Below, one piece after another: positions 1-10,922 of a stretch of DNA of 64,000 nt (position 1 is the stretch's first letter; each line of letters begins with the position of its first letter). The position numbers were made by a program, and so were the translations under genes. Origin of the DNA: Punica granatum (lineage: Eukaryota; Streptophyta; Magnoliopsida; Myrtales; Lythraceae); assembly GCF_007655135.1 (NCBI RefSeq), contig NC_045129.1, forward strand, positions 30,567,122 to 30,631,121, read 5' to 3'. The notes below the pieces were generated by a model that did no database searches, had not been told where the DNA came from, and saw only the letters and a list, made by a program, of their open reading frames with translations.

Positions 1-88
1 TTATTTCTTCCTTTGAACAGGGTGGAAGAATTTTTTCGGTTACAACGGAGGCTCATGAGACCAGTACAATAAAATAGAAATCTTATTC
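1..88 (-). repeat. 3' part of a tRNA-derived SINE-like repeat
   Basis: The stretch ending near 88 (cggttacaa, then gtacaataaaatagaaatc) resembles the tail of the SINE-like repeats at 15.15, 27.85 and 49.34 kb, which carry tRNA-like A and B boxes on the reverse strand. Only this end is inside the window, so the family assignment rests on that similarity. Confidence 0.4.
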
Positions 89-89
89 C

Positions 90-324
90 TTGTTTGGTTT
101 TAGAACATAATTTTAACTCTATTCCATTTAACTCAACTTATCTTCAATTCAACAACATAATTATTATTTTTTCATTTTTCTTCAATTTTTTAATCATTCA
201 ATTCAATTTTTAATACTAAATTTTTTCAACTATCAATTTTTTTCCATAATTGAACACAATTATTACTTTCTCTCAATTATTCATTTCTTTTTCTCATAAT
301 TCAACAACACAATCATTACAACCC

Positions 325-361
<37 letters not shown>

Positions 362-402
362 TGAGTAAAATTGAGCTTTAACTCAACTCTAAAACTAAAC
401 TG
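90..402. mobile_element. MITE with imperfect ~45-bp terminal inverted repeats
   Basis: The left end (gtttggttttaga, then taactcaactt) is matched in inverted orientation by the right end (aagttgagtaaaattgagc, then tctaaaactaaac). The interior is AT-rich low-complexity sequence with a (TA)n run at about 329-356. No coding capacity. I could not define a clean target-site duplication, so the superfamily is left open. Confidence 0.5.
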
Positions 403-649
403 GCTATAATAACTAATAAAAGGGGGACAAAATTAACAATTGGTCCCTAAAAGATTTCTCTCTCTACAACTTCGTCCCTAAAAATTTTCTCTGCATAATT
501 TAGTCCCTCCGTTTCAAACGTTAGTCTATTAGCCCTTCCGTCCATGTTTCAGCCAGTCCCTGACGGAAAAAAATGATGTGGGCTGTTATGAACCTAAAAA
601 TGACGTCGGTTATAATTTTAAAAACAAATTAAAAAAATTAAAATAAAAA

Positions 650-1130
650 ATGGTAAATTACATTGGTGGTCCAAAAAGTTTTAATAATGTATCAGGTTGG
701 TCCAAAAAGTTTTTTTTGCTACTTGATAATACAAAATGTTTCAAAATTATAATATGATAGTACAAACCGTTATCTCGTCATTGACGCCGTCATCTCGCCA
801 ATGACATGGGTGGACCTTTAAGTTAATTAAAGAAATATTTTGTACCATTATATTATATCTGTAAAATATTTTGGACCATTAAGTGACAACTTCAAAAGAG
901 TTTGAACCATCATATAACGTTCCACCAACTCCTAAAAACATATCAGAGCCACATGTCGGTCACGTTTCGGCCACGTCAGCTTCGCTTGATGGCGTCAATG
1001 GTGAGATAACGGTTTGTATTATCATGTTACAACTTTGAAACATTTTGTACCATCAAGTAGAAAAAAAAACTTTTTGGACCAACCTGATACATTATTACAA
1101 CCTTTTAGACCACCGGTGTAATTTACCCTA
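650..1130. mobile_element. Nested MITE with long terminal inverted repeats
   Basis: The left end (ggtaaattaca, then tcaggttggtccaaaaagttt) is repeated in inverted orientation at the right end (aactttttggaccaacctga, then gtaatttaccc). The arms exceed 100 bp with mismatches, so the element is almost a hairpin. It lies wholly inside the 424-2341 Mutator-like element and therefore inserted after it. Its terminal ggtaaattac resembles the MITE at 7,422, which suggests a related Mutator-type family. A clear target duplication is not visible because the flanks are A-rich. Confidence 0.6.
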
Positions 1131-1149
1131 AAAAAAGTAAAAAAGGAAA

Positions 1150-2060
1150 AGAAAGGTTCTGTGGGACTGAAAGGCGAAGGAGCAGAGGGAAGAAAAAGGA
1201 GGGAGGAAGGGGCTGACTTGCTTAGCTTAAAGAGGGGAGAGAGGAGGGCCGGGGAGTCAGGCTGTTGGGTCGATATGTGGGTGAGGTCGTTGTCGGAGAT
1301 CCAACCCCGGGCGAGGTCACCGGAGGGCTCCGCCGATGGGAAGGAGAAGATGAAAGGAACCCTAATCGTAATGGGAAGGAGAAGAGGAAGGGAAGAAGGA
1401 GGCAAGAAGCAGGAAGGTCGTCGTTTGGTCGAAGACTCGTCGTTGAACTCAAGGCAGATTAGAAGTAGGCAGCTCATGTGGGTGAGGTCGTCGAAGCTTC
1501 TCGTCGTCGAGCTCAAGGTAGATCGGAGGCAGGCAACAAATATGTGTGAGGTCGTTATCGAAGGTAGGGGGCAGCTGGTGGGGCTCGATCTTTAGGTGAG
1601 GCCGTTGTCGGAGCTTTGGCTAGACTGAGGTGGAGGGGCTCAAGCTGCTGAGCTAGTTGTGGGAACCAAGGGAGAGCTAATCCTCGAGGTTGTTCCAACT
1701 ATGAGGACAAAAATAAGGATCAAGCTCCTCCCCTCTTTCCCTTCCTCTTCTCTGATTTTTGTTGTTGTTCTTTTATATATATATATATTGGCTTGGGAGT
1801 GGCAGATTGGAGGCTCATCCTCGACTACCTCCCCTCACAGGCGAGATCGCTGAATCCATCCGGGGGCTTCGACGACCTCGCCCGCGGGGCAGGTCCCCGG
1901 GAGGGGAGGCTCCCGGGGGCAGGTCAGGTGCCTCCCTCCTAGTGACCTCCCCCTTGGGCGAGATCGCCGGAGCCCGCAGATGGGTTCGGTTACCTCGCCC
2001 AGGGAGGGGGGGAGAGGTCGCCAGTGAGGGGGTTGGGGACAAATTGGCCCCTAGCCCCAA
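1150..2060. other. GC-rich captured segment, origin unrecognised
   Basis: This stretch is rich in gag/gtc/ggc words and contains repeated variants such as gtgggtgaggtcgt and gaggtcgttgtcgga at about 1,279, 1,477 and 1,590. It looks like internally repeated, formerly genic or GC-rich transposon DNA. No conserved domain, start context or splice structure could be supported, so I do not call a gene. Confidence 0.35.
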
Positions 2061-2350
2061 TTAAAAAAATGTTTTTTATTTTTATTTTTTTAAAAATTGT
2101 AATTGAGGGTAGAAAACGGTGTCATTTCGGGTTTTGTATGGCCAACATGGCACTTAATGTGCCACATGAGAGGTTAACAACCCATGTCATTTTCTTTCCG
2201 TTAGAGACCTGGCCGGAACATGGACGGAAGGGCCAATTTGTACTAATATTTCAAACAGAGGGACTAAATTGTGCAGAGAATTTTTCAGGGACGAAGTTGT
2301 AGAGATAGAAATCTTTCAGGGACCAAATTGTTAATTCTGTCAATAAAAGG

Positions 2351-4920
2351 ATATGGATACTTCCATCGAGCATCGAACGTGTAACTTCTTACTTACTAGA
2401 CGGGGAAAAATTAATTCATGCGTCAAAGAACCTGAAAGCCATGCATCCATATATATGCAACATATAGATATAGGGATGGCGTTAGAAAAAATGTTATATA
2501 AGAACAATTACCATGTTGACATTGACTGAATTTTGGGTTGACTATCAATAAAAATGCAACAAGCGCCCAAAATTTATAGTTTACATTATTACAAAATTAA
2601 AAAAGGCTACTTCTTTAATCCATTTCATCTTCGAAGTCAAATTATCTACCGTTAATTTTTCTAAAATTTCAGAAATACTTTCTCGTTATTTATATCTTAT
2701 CGAAATTTGAGAAGTCATTTTGAAATGGTAAAAAATGTTTATATCCACTTTCGTTCATTTCCTAATATTTGATAACTGAATGCAGAATATTGATATATAT
2801 ACTATGATAAAGAGAGTGTTTGATCTTTATCCAACTAATTTTACGGTCTGCGTGATTAAAGCAAAAAAAAAAAGGTCAATTAGATCACACAGATCGTGCA
2901 TATAATTGAATAAGAAGTATTTTCTTAAATAATTTTCAGAATGGCCAAACTTAGGACTTACCAAAAAAAAGAAGAAGATGGCATCCCTTAACTACGATGT
3001 CAGCCTATCAGGTCGAGTTTAGATATTTTCACTGGTCTGCTTCCTGATTCTTGTGATGAGATGCTTGTGTACAAACAAAAAGAGGTCCTTTGCGATATTG
3101 AAATGATCTTGTCATTATAGACTGATCCGTGTCCATAAAGTTTTCTTTTGGCAACATTCAGTGGTACATATACATTCTATTATTAGGGTCTAGGGTTAGA
3201 ATAGGATACAAATTCTGACAAGATAAATATGCTGCTAGCTACACTTTATGCATGCATGTCTCCACTAATATATAGCTGTAGGAAGCTATGTTGTCCCCTA
3301 TATAGGTATGGTTATCATTAGAAAGAGGAAACTAAACGCATGCTATGCGTATGTAGTCATCACTTATTATTCATGATTTTAAAAAATAAAATAAAAATAA
3401 ATCATTGGCGCATTATAATAAAATTGTGAGTGCGGGATCTGCTTTTGACTCATTTGAGGGTTTTGTCGCCCATGTCTTGTGTGCAATTCTTCTCTCTTCG
3501 GTATTATCTTTGCTGATATTGAGTTGATTCTCAATAATGAATTAGCTCAACATATGAGCCGATGAGAAAAGCATATCCGACTCCAAAGAATATGTAAGAG
3601 AGAGAATTGCTTTTTTTTTTCTCTTAATTTTATTTTGTTCCGCTTAAATAAAATTTTGAGTTCGAATCCTAATAAATATAAAAAATCAAAGTTATGAAAG
3701 TTTTATCCTTTAGTGGGCCGATCCAACTCGATTGAATTAGTCGAGGCTCAATTGGACATTTTGATACCATAATTCACAAAAAAAAAGATGGTCATAAACA
3801 ATCGTATATTAAAATTAAGAAATTTTCGTCTACAATTTTTTTTTTCAAAAGAATGTCGGAAAGTACTTAAAGGGAATAATGTCCTTCGAAAATTTTCGGG
3901 GCGTATTCCTCGGAATACCTCTCAATTACAAAATGCCCCTGCTTTTATCTTTAACTATGAAAATGCTATTTTGGAGGCATTCAGTCTAGCTGAATTCGGA
4001 GCCTGTGACATAACTCATACTTTAAATGCGAAACCGATCGATGGTTGTTATCTTGCAGATTCGACCTGAAAATACTTATATTCTGTAATATTCGTTTTAT
4101 TGAAATACAGCATTATATTCCCTTTAATATGTGTCATTAAATACATTTCTATGTCGATGATCACACAAGCCCTTTTCCTTATCTACGCACCGCCATTTTT
4201 GACAAAGCAAAGGGCTCTAATTTGTTGCTTTTTTGCATGACTTATGAATCTCTTCCATCATTTTCAGATGTAAGCGGCACGGTCGGCAACCATTAATTGA
4301 AATGCATTAATTAGTGCTCGAACATTCCCTCCATTTTTTAATTATTATCATCTTATTCTTATTTTTACGTGTATATAAGAAACAAAAATGATTGCCCCTC
4401 CGATTCGGCATATACCGAAATCTCTCCATCTAACAAAATGCCCTTGCTTTTAATGGTATTTGTATGCATGCCATACAGAGTGATTCGGCTATGTCGAATT
4501 CAGAGGAAATAGACCTACTCTATAAGAAAACATCGCAAACTCATCTATAGAGAAGAAAATGGATGCTCGCATCTGATTTGAAAAATAAGATGTTCTGAAT
4601 TTAATTCTTATAGAAAGCATGATTTTTTATTAGACTTTTCGATATTAATATGATGCCGAAAAAAATAATTAATAAGAGCATTGCTATGGTCAAAATGAGC
4701 TGCCCCCACAAAGCGGATGGTCGGGGCAATGGTCCCCGCATGGGATGTAGAAATTCCTAGAATGATAAGTTTCCGAATCGATTGATGTATAGAGAATAGC
4801 AAAATGTGGAAGTCAAGGATTGATTGTAATTGTATGCAATGAGAAGACGTGTGCTGTTGTTGCAGTAACAGAAGTGGTACTGTGACTTTCAAAACTTTTT
4901 ATTTATCGGAAAGTCTAATG
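2351..4920. other. AT-rich intergenic DNA, no supported gene
   Basis: I find no recognisable domain, RNA gene or terminal-repeat element here. An open frame of 93 codons at 3,788-4,069 on the forward strand is not recognised and has no supporting context. Confidence 0.4.
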
Positions 4921-4928
4921 AGTCTCAA

Positions 4929-5045
4929 TTATTCAAGGTAAACTCTCTCAATCGTAAATTTTCGTCGATTACAAGATTTGAACAAAATTATTCAAGGTAA
5001 ACTCTCTCAATCGTAAATTTTCTTTGATTACAAGATTAGAACATG
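4929..5045 (+). repeat. Tandem duplication, 59-bp period, two copies
   Basis: The block beginning ttattcaaggtaaactctct at 4,929 is repeated from 4,988 with only a few substitutions, followed by gattacaagatt in both units. No coding role is apparent. Confidence 0.8.
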
Positions 5046-5104
5046 AGATTTTATTTAAGATAAAAAAATGATATATGATTCATGTGAACCAACCTACATT
5101 AATT

Positions 5105-5273
5105 GGAGAATATTTTAAATGATCCTACCTCATAATGACGTGATGAGGAAGAACCAATAAACTTGCTTCAATTAAAAAAACTTACTACAATTAATCGAGT
5201 GATTAATTTATTATAATTTTATTGGTGTTTTCTCACGTCACGTGACGAGGTAGGATCACGGAATAATCTCTCC
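5105..5273. mobile_element. 169-bp MITE-like element
   Basis: The imperfect terminal inverted repeats of about 50 bp begin ggagaatattttaaatgatc on the left and, read inverted, ggagagattattccgtgatc on the right. Both arms contain gatcctacctc. The element is flanked by attaatt on both sides (5,098-5,104 and 5,274-5,280), a 7-bp duplication. The interior is AT-rich and non-coding. Confidence 0.6.
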
Positions 5274-5322
5274 ATTAATTGACTTTAAATACTTTCGTAT
5301 TTATGATTGTTATTGTCATTTA

Positions 5323-5834
5323 TGTTGAGGAGTAAGATGTGATAAAACTCTAGAAACATCAAAAAAAGAAAAGAAAATTCATGGGTTAATATATGATTTA
5401 GGTATCGATACTTATTAGCTTGTGCTTTTAAATGGAAATAGGTCCAACCTCGTATGAGCCCAATGAAAATTCAATATGGTATCAGAGCGTAGGTTACGCA
5501 TAAGCGCGCCCACGCACATATGCCCACTAATACCACGCCAAGTCCAGTATGTCCAAAAGCAACTAAGAGTGTGCTTTGTGTAAGTCCCCCTTGCCCGAGT
5601 TCGACTTGAGGTTAGTTATTGAGGGTGGATATTTAAGGGCAAGTGACAACATGTAGGCAGAAATACACGTTGCATTTGAGGGCGAGTGTTGGAGAGTAAA
5701 ATGAGATAAATCCCACATTGGAAAAGAAAATGAAAATTTATAGGTTAATATATGACTTTGGTATCACTACTTATCAGTTTGAGATTTTAAATGGAAATGA
5801 CTCAAATCCGTATGAGTCAAATGGAAATTTAATA
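5323..5834 (+). mobile_element. TRIM-type miniature LTR retrotransposon
   Basis: Two diverged LTRs of about 150 bp lie at 5,323-5,474 and 5,687-5,834. Both begin TGTTG and share ggttaatatatga, followed by ttaaatggaaat. Immediately after the first LTR is tggtatcagagc (5,477-5,488), complementary to the 3' end of initiator-methionine tRNA and therefore a primer-binding site. Before the second LTR lies a purine-rich tract (ttgagggcgag). Only about 200 bp separate the LTRs and they hold no gag or pol, which defines a TRIM. It would need proteins from another element to move. A flanking 5-bp duplication could not be confirmed. Confidence 0.75.
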
Positions 5835-7412
5835 ACTTGGCAGTTCATTAAATTTGGAATCTAAAAGTGATGGCCGACTTCTCAGTCCGCATCTCTGTAT
5901 TCGGGGGAATATACTTCCGACTTCTTCCATTAGTTTACTTTTCGTTCTTATATAGGGAAAAAAAATTCAGCTGTCGAGATCTTAAAATGTCTTCGTCCCG
6001 ATTCTCGAACGTGCGAAATTGAAAAAAGAGCTAGCCGTTGGATCTTAGCATTTGGTTTATTAGTATGTAAGGCACAATCATGCATATATATCTCACCACA
6101 AATATACAGATTTATATGTACATGTATATAAGATAAAAAGGAAAAACTCATGTATATGTATTCTGTCGATAGAAGAATGTTCCAGTTATTAGAAGAGTCC
6201 TGCAGAATCGAGGGATGTGGAGGTCTTGAGATTTGAAATCTTGAAATCATAAAAGTTGAAAAAATTGATTAGAGCATTAATTATTAGCATGGGCATGGAG
6301 TACTTTTTTTTTTTGGTAATTAGGGCATGGAATACATTTTGATCAATTGATAAAGGTGCGCTTGGTAAATTTCAAGAAATCAAACATTCAATGAATTGAT
6401 TTTTTTTCCCGAAAAAACTGAATTGGTTCTTTTCTTTTTAAATGACAATTAGGGTTTATTTGGCAGTGCAGCGGGAGGCCGAATAAGTGTTTTTTTTTTG
6501 TTTCTATTTTCTAAGTAGGAAAAGTGTTTGGCGAAATATTTCAAAGCCATGATTTTAGATAATATCACTTGCAAATGTGATTTCCTCCAATGGGGTAATA
6601 GGTACTTTTGAAGAGTTTTTGCTTATTCTCCGTTTCAAATATTTTAATTTTTTACCCGAAAAAGTATTATTTAAATATATAATTTAAAAGATTACGAAAG
6701 CAAATGAAAAATTATAAAAGATTAATTGGAAGAGACACAGATTTGCAAGTCAACAAAGCCAATCTCAAGTATGAAATTATTAAAAAATTTCCAATAAAAA
6801 AAATACGTTGAACTCAAATATTGAACATAAAAAAGAAAAATAATCTTGTAAAAATATTTCAAAAAATAAAAGGTAGACCTCACCAGAAATTTCGTATGAT
6901 CACCCCCATGAACTTTCATATTCCTGTCACAATATTCAAACTATTTTATAAGGTTAAAAGAATTATATGAAAATTTTGACTGTAATTCCATTGAGTAATA
7001 AGTCTTAAGCGTATGAATCTCTCCTTGTATAATCTTCATTCTACATTTAGGTGCCTTCCTACATACTTGATTTTCCTATCATTGTGAATAAAGAAATCGA
7101 GATATTTCAAGGATAAACTAATTTACATGTGGTGTATAGGATATAAAAAATTCTTATTAATTTACAGTGATTTATTGTTGTGTTCAATGTGAAAAGTATT
7201 TTATATGAGTACAAAGTTTCGACGCTATATTTTGGCATCATAATCTTTTTAAAAATCATCAAAGCCTAGATGAAGGAGATTTGAAACTTTTACATAATAA
7301 CTTTTTTTAATCTATTATACAACTATTTAAAGATACTTTTTAAATATTTTTGAATGAGTAGTGGTTTGTGATAGACAACAGAGTTTTTCCATCTATGATA
7401 ATGTGTGTACTG
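5835..7412. other. AT-rich intergenic DNA, no supported gene
   Basis: The open frames at 5,948-6,250 and 6,722-6,919 (reverse) are low-complexity and unrecognised. I see no RNA gene or bounded repeat. Confidence 0.4.
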
Positions 7413-7421
7413 TAATTAGAA

Positions 7422-7743
7422 GGGTAAATTACAAAAAGAAAACTCAAGTTTTGTAAAATGTCTCAATTTTGTCCTAAATTTTGTTTTGTAACAGAAAAAA
7501 CCATAAGTTTTCTAAAATGTCTAAAAAATGACCTCTGTTATAACTTCCGTCAATTTTTGCCTACGTGTGACTTACGTGGGCTGTTAAAGGGACCCACCAT
7601 TAGCAATAAAAATTGACAGAAGTTATAACGGAGGTTATTTTTTAGACATTTTAGAAAACTTATGGTTTTTTTGTTACAAAACAAAATTTATGACAAAACT
7701 GAGACTTTTTACAAAATTTGGGGTTTTTTTTTGTAATTTGCCC
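7422..7743. mobile_element. Mutator-type MITE (322 bp) with 9-bp target duplication
   Basis: An exact 9-bp duplication, taattagaa, flanks the element (7,413-7,421 and 7,744-7,752). The ends gggtaaattacaaaaag and tttttgtaatttgccc are inverted repeats. Long internal inverted homology (aaaaccataagttttctaaaatgtc against its complement) makes nearly the whole element a hairpin. No coding capacity. It ends just upstream of the truncated copia element. Confidence 0.82.
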
Positions 7744-7763
7744 TAATTAGAAAAGGAAAGATT

Positions 7764-7785
7764 AGATAGATAGATAGATAGATAG
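7764..7785 (+). repeat. GATA microsatellite
   Basis: About five consecutive tetranucleotide units (gata/taga) lie between the MITE and the copia coding remnant. Confidence 0.9.
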
Positions 7786-7829
7786 GAGTAATTTGGGGAG
7801 TCTAACCGTATTTATCTAGTGCTACCGAG

Positions 7830-8730
7830 GTGTCCCTTCAAAATGTCTACCATGTTCCCGGAATGAAGAAAAATCTTCTTTCAATGGCACAATTAACATC
7901 TTCAGGCCATTATGTCCTATTTGGTCCTCAAGATGTGAAGGTTTATTGCAATCTCGAGACTGTAGAAGAGCCAGTGATGAAGGGGAGGAGATTAGAGTCA
8001 GTCTATGTGATGTCTGCAGAAACTGCATATGTACACAAGACAAGGAGAAACGAGACGGCAGATTTGTGGCACATGCGGCTAAGTCATGTTAGCTACTCCA
8101 AGCTAGATGTGATGATGAAGAAATCAATGCTGAAGGGACTTCCACAACTCGAAGTAAGAACATATGCGGTATGTGCAGGCTGTCAATATGGAAAGGCACA
8201 CCAGTTGCCGTATGAAGAGTCTAAATTTAAAGTGAACGAACCATTAGAACTGATCCACTCTGATGTGTTTGGACCCGTGAAGCAAGCCTCCATTGGTGGG
8301 ATGAAGTACATGGTAACTTTTATCGATGATTTTTCGAGATATGTGTGGGTTTACTTCATGAAGGAGAAATACAAAACTCTTTCAAAGTTCAAAGAGTTCA
8401 AAGAGGTGGCTGAAGCAGAAGTTGGTAAGGGAGTTCGTTGTATACGCACCAACAATGGGGGAGAGTATACTTCAGATGAGTTCTCTAGCTTTCTTTGAGA
8501 GTGTCGAATTCGACATCAGTTCACATGTGCTAGCACTCCGCAGCAGAACAGCGTAGTTGAACGGAAGAACAGGCACCTTGCAGAGATTTGTCGAAGTATG
8601 CTACATGCGAAAAATGTTTCGGGGCGATTTTAGGCTGAAGCAATGAAGACTGTAGCCTTTGTAATCAATAGGCTTCCTCAACAAAGGTTATCTTTTCTTC
8701 ACCTTTCGAGAAATTACGGAGCATGACACC
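7830..8730 (+). pseudogene. Copia GAG-pre-integrase and integrase, disrupted
   Basis: The first 222 codons (7,830-8,498) contain the GAG-pre-integrase signature ([14 protein letters not shown]), the Cys pair [10 protein letters not shown], and the integrase core with HSDVFGP and [13 protein letters not shown]. The integrase supplies strand transfer of the cDNA. Reading continues in frame after a stop at about 8,496 through STPQQNSVVERKNRHLAEICR, which carries the catalytic Glu. A second nonsense codon replaces the expected Trp in GRF-stop-AEAM near 8,630. A frameshift near 8,700 moves the reading frame to the downstream segment. Confidence 0.88.
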
Positions 8731-9172
8731 TACAGTTAATTATTTTCGAGTATTTGGATGTGTCTGCTATGTAATTGTACCTGATCATTTACGTAGCAAG
8801 ATGGACAAGAAAGCTGTGAGGTGTATCTTTGTAGGATATGATAGTCAAAGAAAAGGGTGGAGGTGTTGCAATCCTACAACCGGAAAGTGCTACACGTCCC
8901 GAAATATGGTGTTTGATGAAGCATCTTCTTGGTGGTCATCAGACAAGGGGGTATTGCAGGAGTCAGATGAGTTGAGGGATTCTCGAGTTCAGTTGAGGTT
9001 AGAAGATACTAAGGTCGCAGATGATGAAGGTGAAACTCGGAGTCCATGGCAGACTAGTGTGTATCAACAATCAGTCGAAGAAGATGAACCTAGAGATGAA
9101 GAAGCACCGGCTCTGCTTAGAAGATCGGGAAGAATTAGAAAGCAAAATCCAGATATGCCAACGCTGCCATAG
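8723..9172 (+). pseudogene. Copia integrase C-terminal part and linker
   Basis: The 149-codon frame contains YFRVFGCVCYVIVPDHLRSK and CIFVGYDSQRKGWRC, then SRNMVFDEASSWW, the conserved segment between integrase and reverse transcriptase in plant copia polyproteins. It is followed by an acidic linker and RRSGRIRKQNP. A frameshift near 9,150-9,172 separates it from the reverse transcriptase frame. Confidence 0.85.
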
Positions 9173-9749
9173 TAGAAGAAGCAGGTGCAAAAGAACCGGA
9201 GACATTTGAGGAAGCATTGCGGAATCCGGAATGGACTAAAGGCATGGAAGGGGAAATTGCTGCATTAGAACGAAACCAGACTTGGGAGCTTGTACCAAGG
9301 CTAAGAGATGCGAAGCCTATTTCCTGCAAATGGGTTTATAAGTTAAAGTGTCGCTTAGATGGTTCAATTGAGAGGCACAAGGCTCGTTTGGTAGCTCGAG
9401 GATTCTCTCAGCAATATGGACTAGACTATGATGAAACGTTTAGTTTGGTCGCAAAGCTTACAACTATATGGTTTTTACTTGCACTTGCAGCTAGCAAAGA
9501 CTGGAACTTGTGGCAGATGGATGTGAAGAATGCGTTTTTACATGGGGAGTTGAATCGGGAAATCTACATGAATCAACCGATGGGTTTTAAGAGTCAAGAT
9601 CATCCCGAATATGTATGCAAGCTTCAAAAGGCGTTGTACGGTCTGAAGCAAGCACCGAGGGCTTGGTATGGTAAGATCGCTGAATTTTTTACTCGTAGTG
9701 GTTATTTGGTGACATGTGCGGATTCTAGTTTGTTTGTGAAAGTTGATGA

Positions 9750-9772
9750 GGGGGGGGGGGGGGGGGGGGGGG
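9750..9772 (+). repeat. 23-G homopolymer inside reverse transcriptase
   Basis: An uninterrupted run of 23 guanines lies between the codons for SLFVKVDE and the YVDD catalytic motif. It causes a frame change. It may be real slippage or an assembly error; such runs are rare in coding DNA. Confidence 0.9.
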
Positions 9773-10202
9773 TTAGCTATTGTCCTGGTGTATGTAGATG
9801 ATTTAATCGTAACAGGAGATTGTGAAGAAGAAATTCTCTAGACAAAGGAGAACTTGTCAGTGCGTTTTCAGATGAAAGAACTTGGGCACCTTAAGCACTT
9901 TCTCGGTCTAGATGCTGATCATACTCAAGAAGCGATCTTTCTCTATCAGCAAAAGTATTCCAAATATTTATTGAAGAAATTTGGAATGCTTAACTGCAAG
10001 TCAATTTCGGCACCGATGGAGCCAAACGCCAAAATGTGTGCTCATGAAGGGAAAGATTTTGAAGATGCAACGATGTATAGCCAATTGGTGGGTAGTTTAA
10101 TCTACTTAACTTTGATAAGACCCGACATTTCTTATGCAGTTGGGGTGATGAGTTGGTATATGCAAAATCCAAAGAAAAGTCATTTGGAAGCAGTTCGACG
10201 AA

Positions 10203-10538
10203 TTTTGAGATATGTGAAGAGTACACTTGGCTATGGTATTCTATACAGGAAATGTGGAGATTGCAAGCTGGTTGGTTTTTGTGATGCTGATTATGCAGGT
10301 GATCATGATACTTGGCGCCTGACTACTGGGTATGTTTTTATGTTTGGGTTAGGAGCAATTTCTACAAATTTTGAGATATGTGAAGAGTACACTTGGCTAT
10401 GGTATTATGTACAGGAGAGGTGGAGATTGCAAGCTGGTTGGTTTTTGTGATGCTGATTATGCAGGTGATCATGATACCCGGCGCTCGACTACTGAGTATG
10501 TTTTTATGCTTGGGTCAGGAGCAATTTCTTGGTGTAGC
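10203..10538 (+). repeat. 168-bp tandem duplication in the RNase H region
   Basis: The block starting ttttgagatatgtgaagagt at 10,203 recurs at 10,371. Both copies encode [28 protein letters not shown] and the following GYVFM/EYVFM stretch. The second copy is in another frame relative to the first and joins the rest of RNase H. Copies differ at several bases, so the duplication is not very recent. Confidence 0.88.
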
Positions 10539-10922
10539 AAAAGGCAGCCAACTGTGTCTTTGTCGACAATAGAGGTGAAATATCGAGCAGCAACAATGCC
10601 AGCTCAAGAGAGTGCTTGGCTTGTGCAATTATTGAAAGATTTGCACCAACTAACGGAGTATCCCATTCCTCTATATTGTGACAACTTGTCAGTTATGCGT
10701 TTGGCGGAGAATCCGGTTTTTCACACAAGAACTAAACATGTAGAGGTGTATTATCACTTTATTAGGGAAAAAGTTATGTCAGGAGAAATTGGATTGCAAC
10801 AAGTTAAAATAGAAGATCAGGTTGCAGACTTGTTCACAAAAGGCTTGAGTGGCAACAAGATTGAAAGTTTCTGTCATCAACTCGGCATGGTGGAGAGGAT
10901 GGAAGCTGGTGTTGAGGGGGAG

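Larger units (their letters stand above)
424..2341. mobile_element. Non-autonomous Mutator-like element with captured GC-rich interior
   Basis: The element is flanked by the exact 9-bp duplication aataaaagg (415-423 and 2342-2350), the size typical of Mutator elements. The ends are long inverted repeats of about 150-200 bp; the left begins gggacaaaattaacaattgg and the right ends ccaaattgttaattctgtc. No transposase is seen. The interior at about 1,150-2,060 is strikingly GC-rich and purine-biased against an AT-rich background, as expected of a Pack-MULE carrying captured genomic sequence. Several open frames cross it on both strands, but none matches a protein I know. A second MITE is nested at about 650-1,130. 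Confidence 0.72.

Noticed and set aside
1161..1595. Open frame of 144 codons on the forward strand in GC-rich DNA
   Set aside because: Low-complexity Gly/Arg/Glu composition inside a transposon cargo, overlapped by equally long reverse frames; no domain recognised.
3788..4069. 93-codon forward frame
   Set aside because: Not recognised, AT-rich surroundings, no splice or promoter context; left unannotated as a gene.
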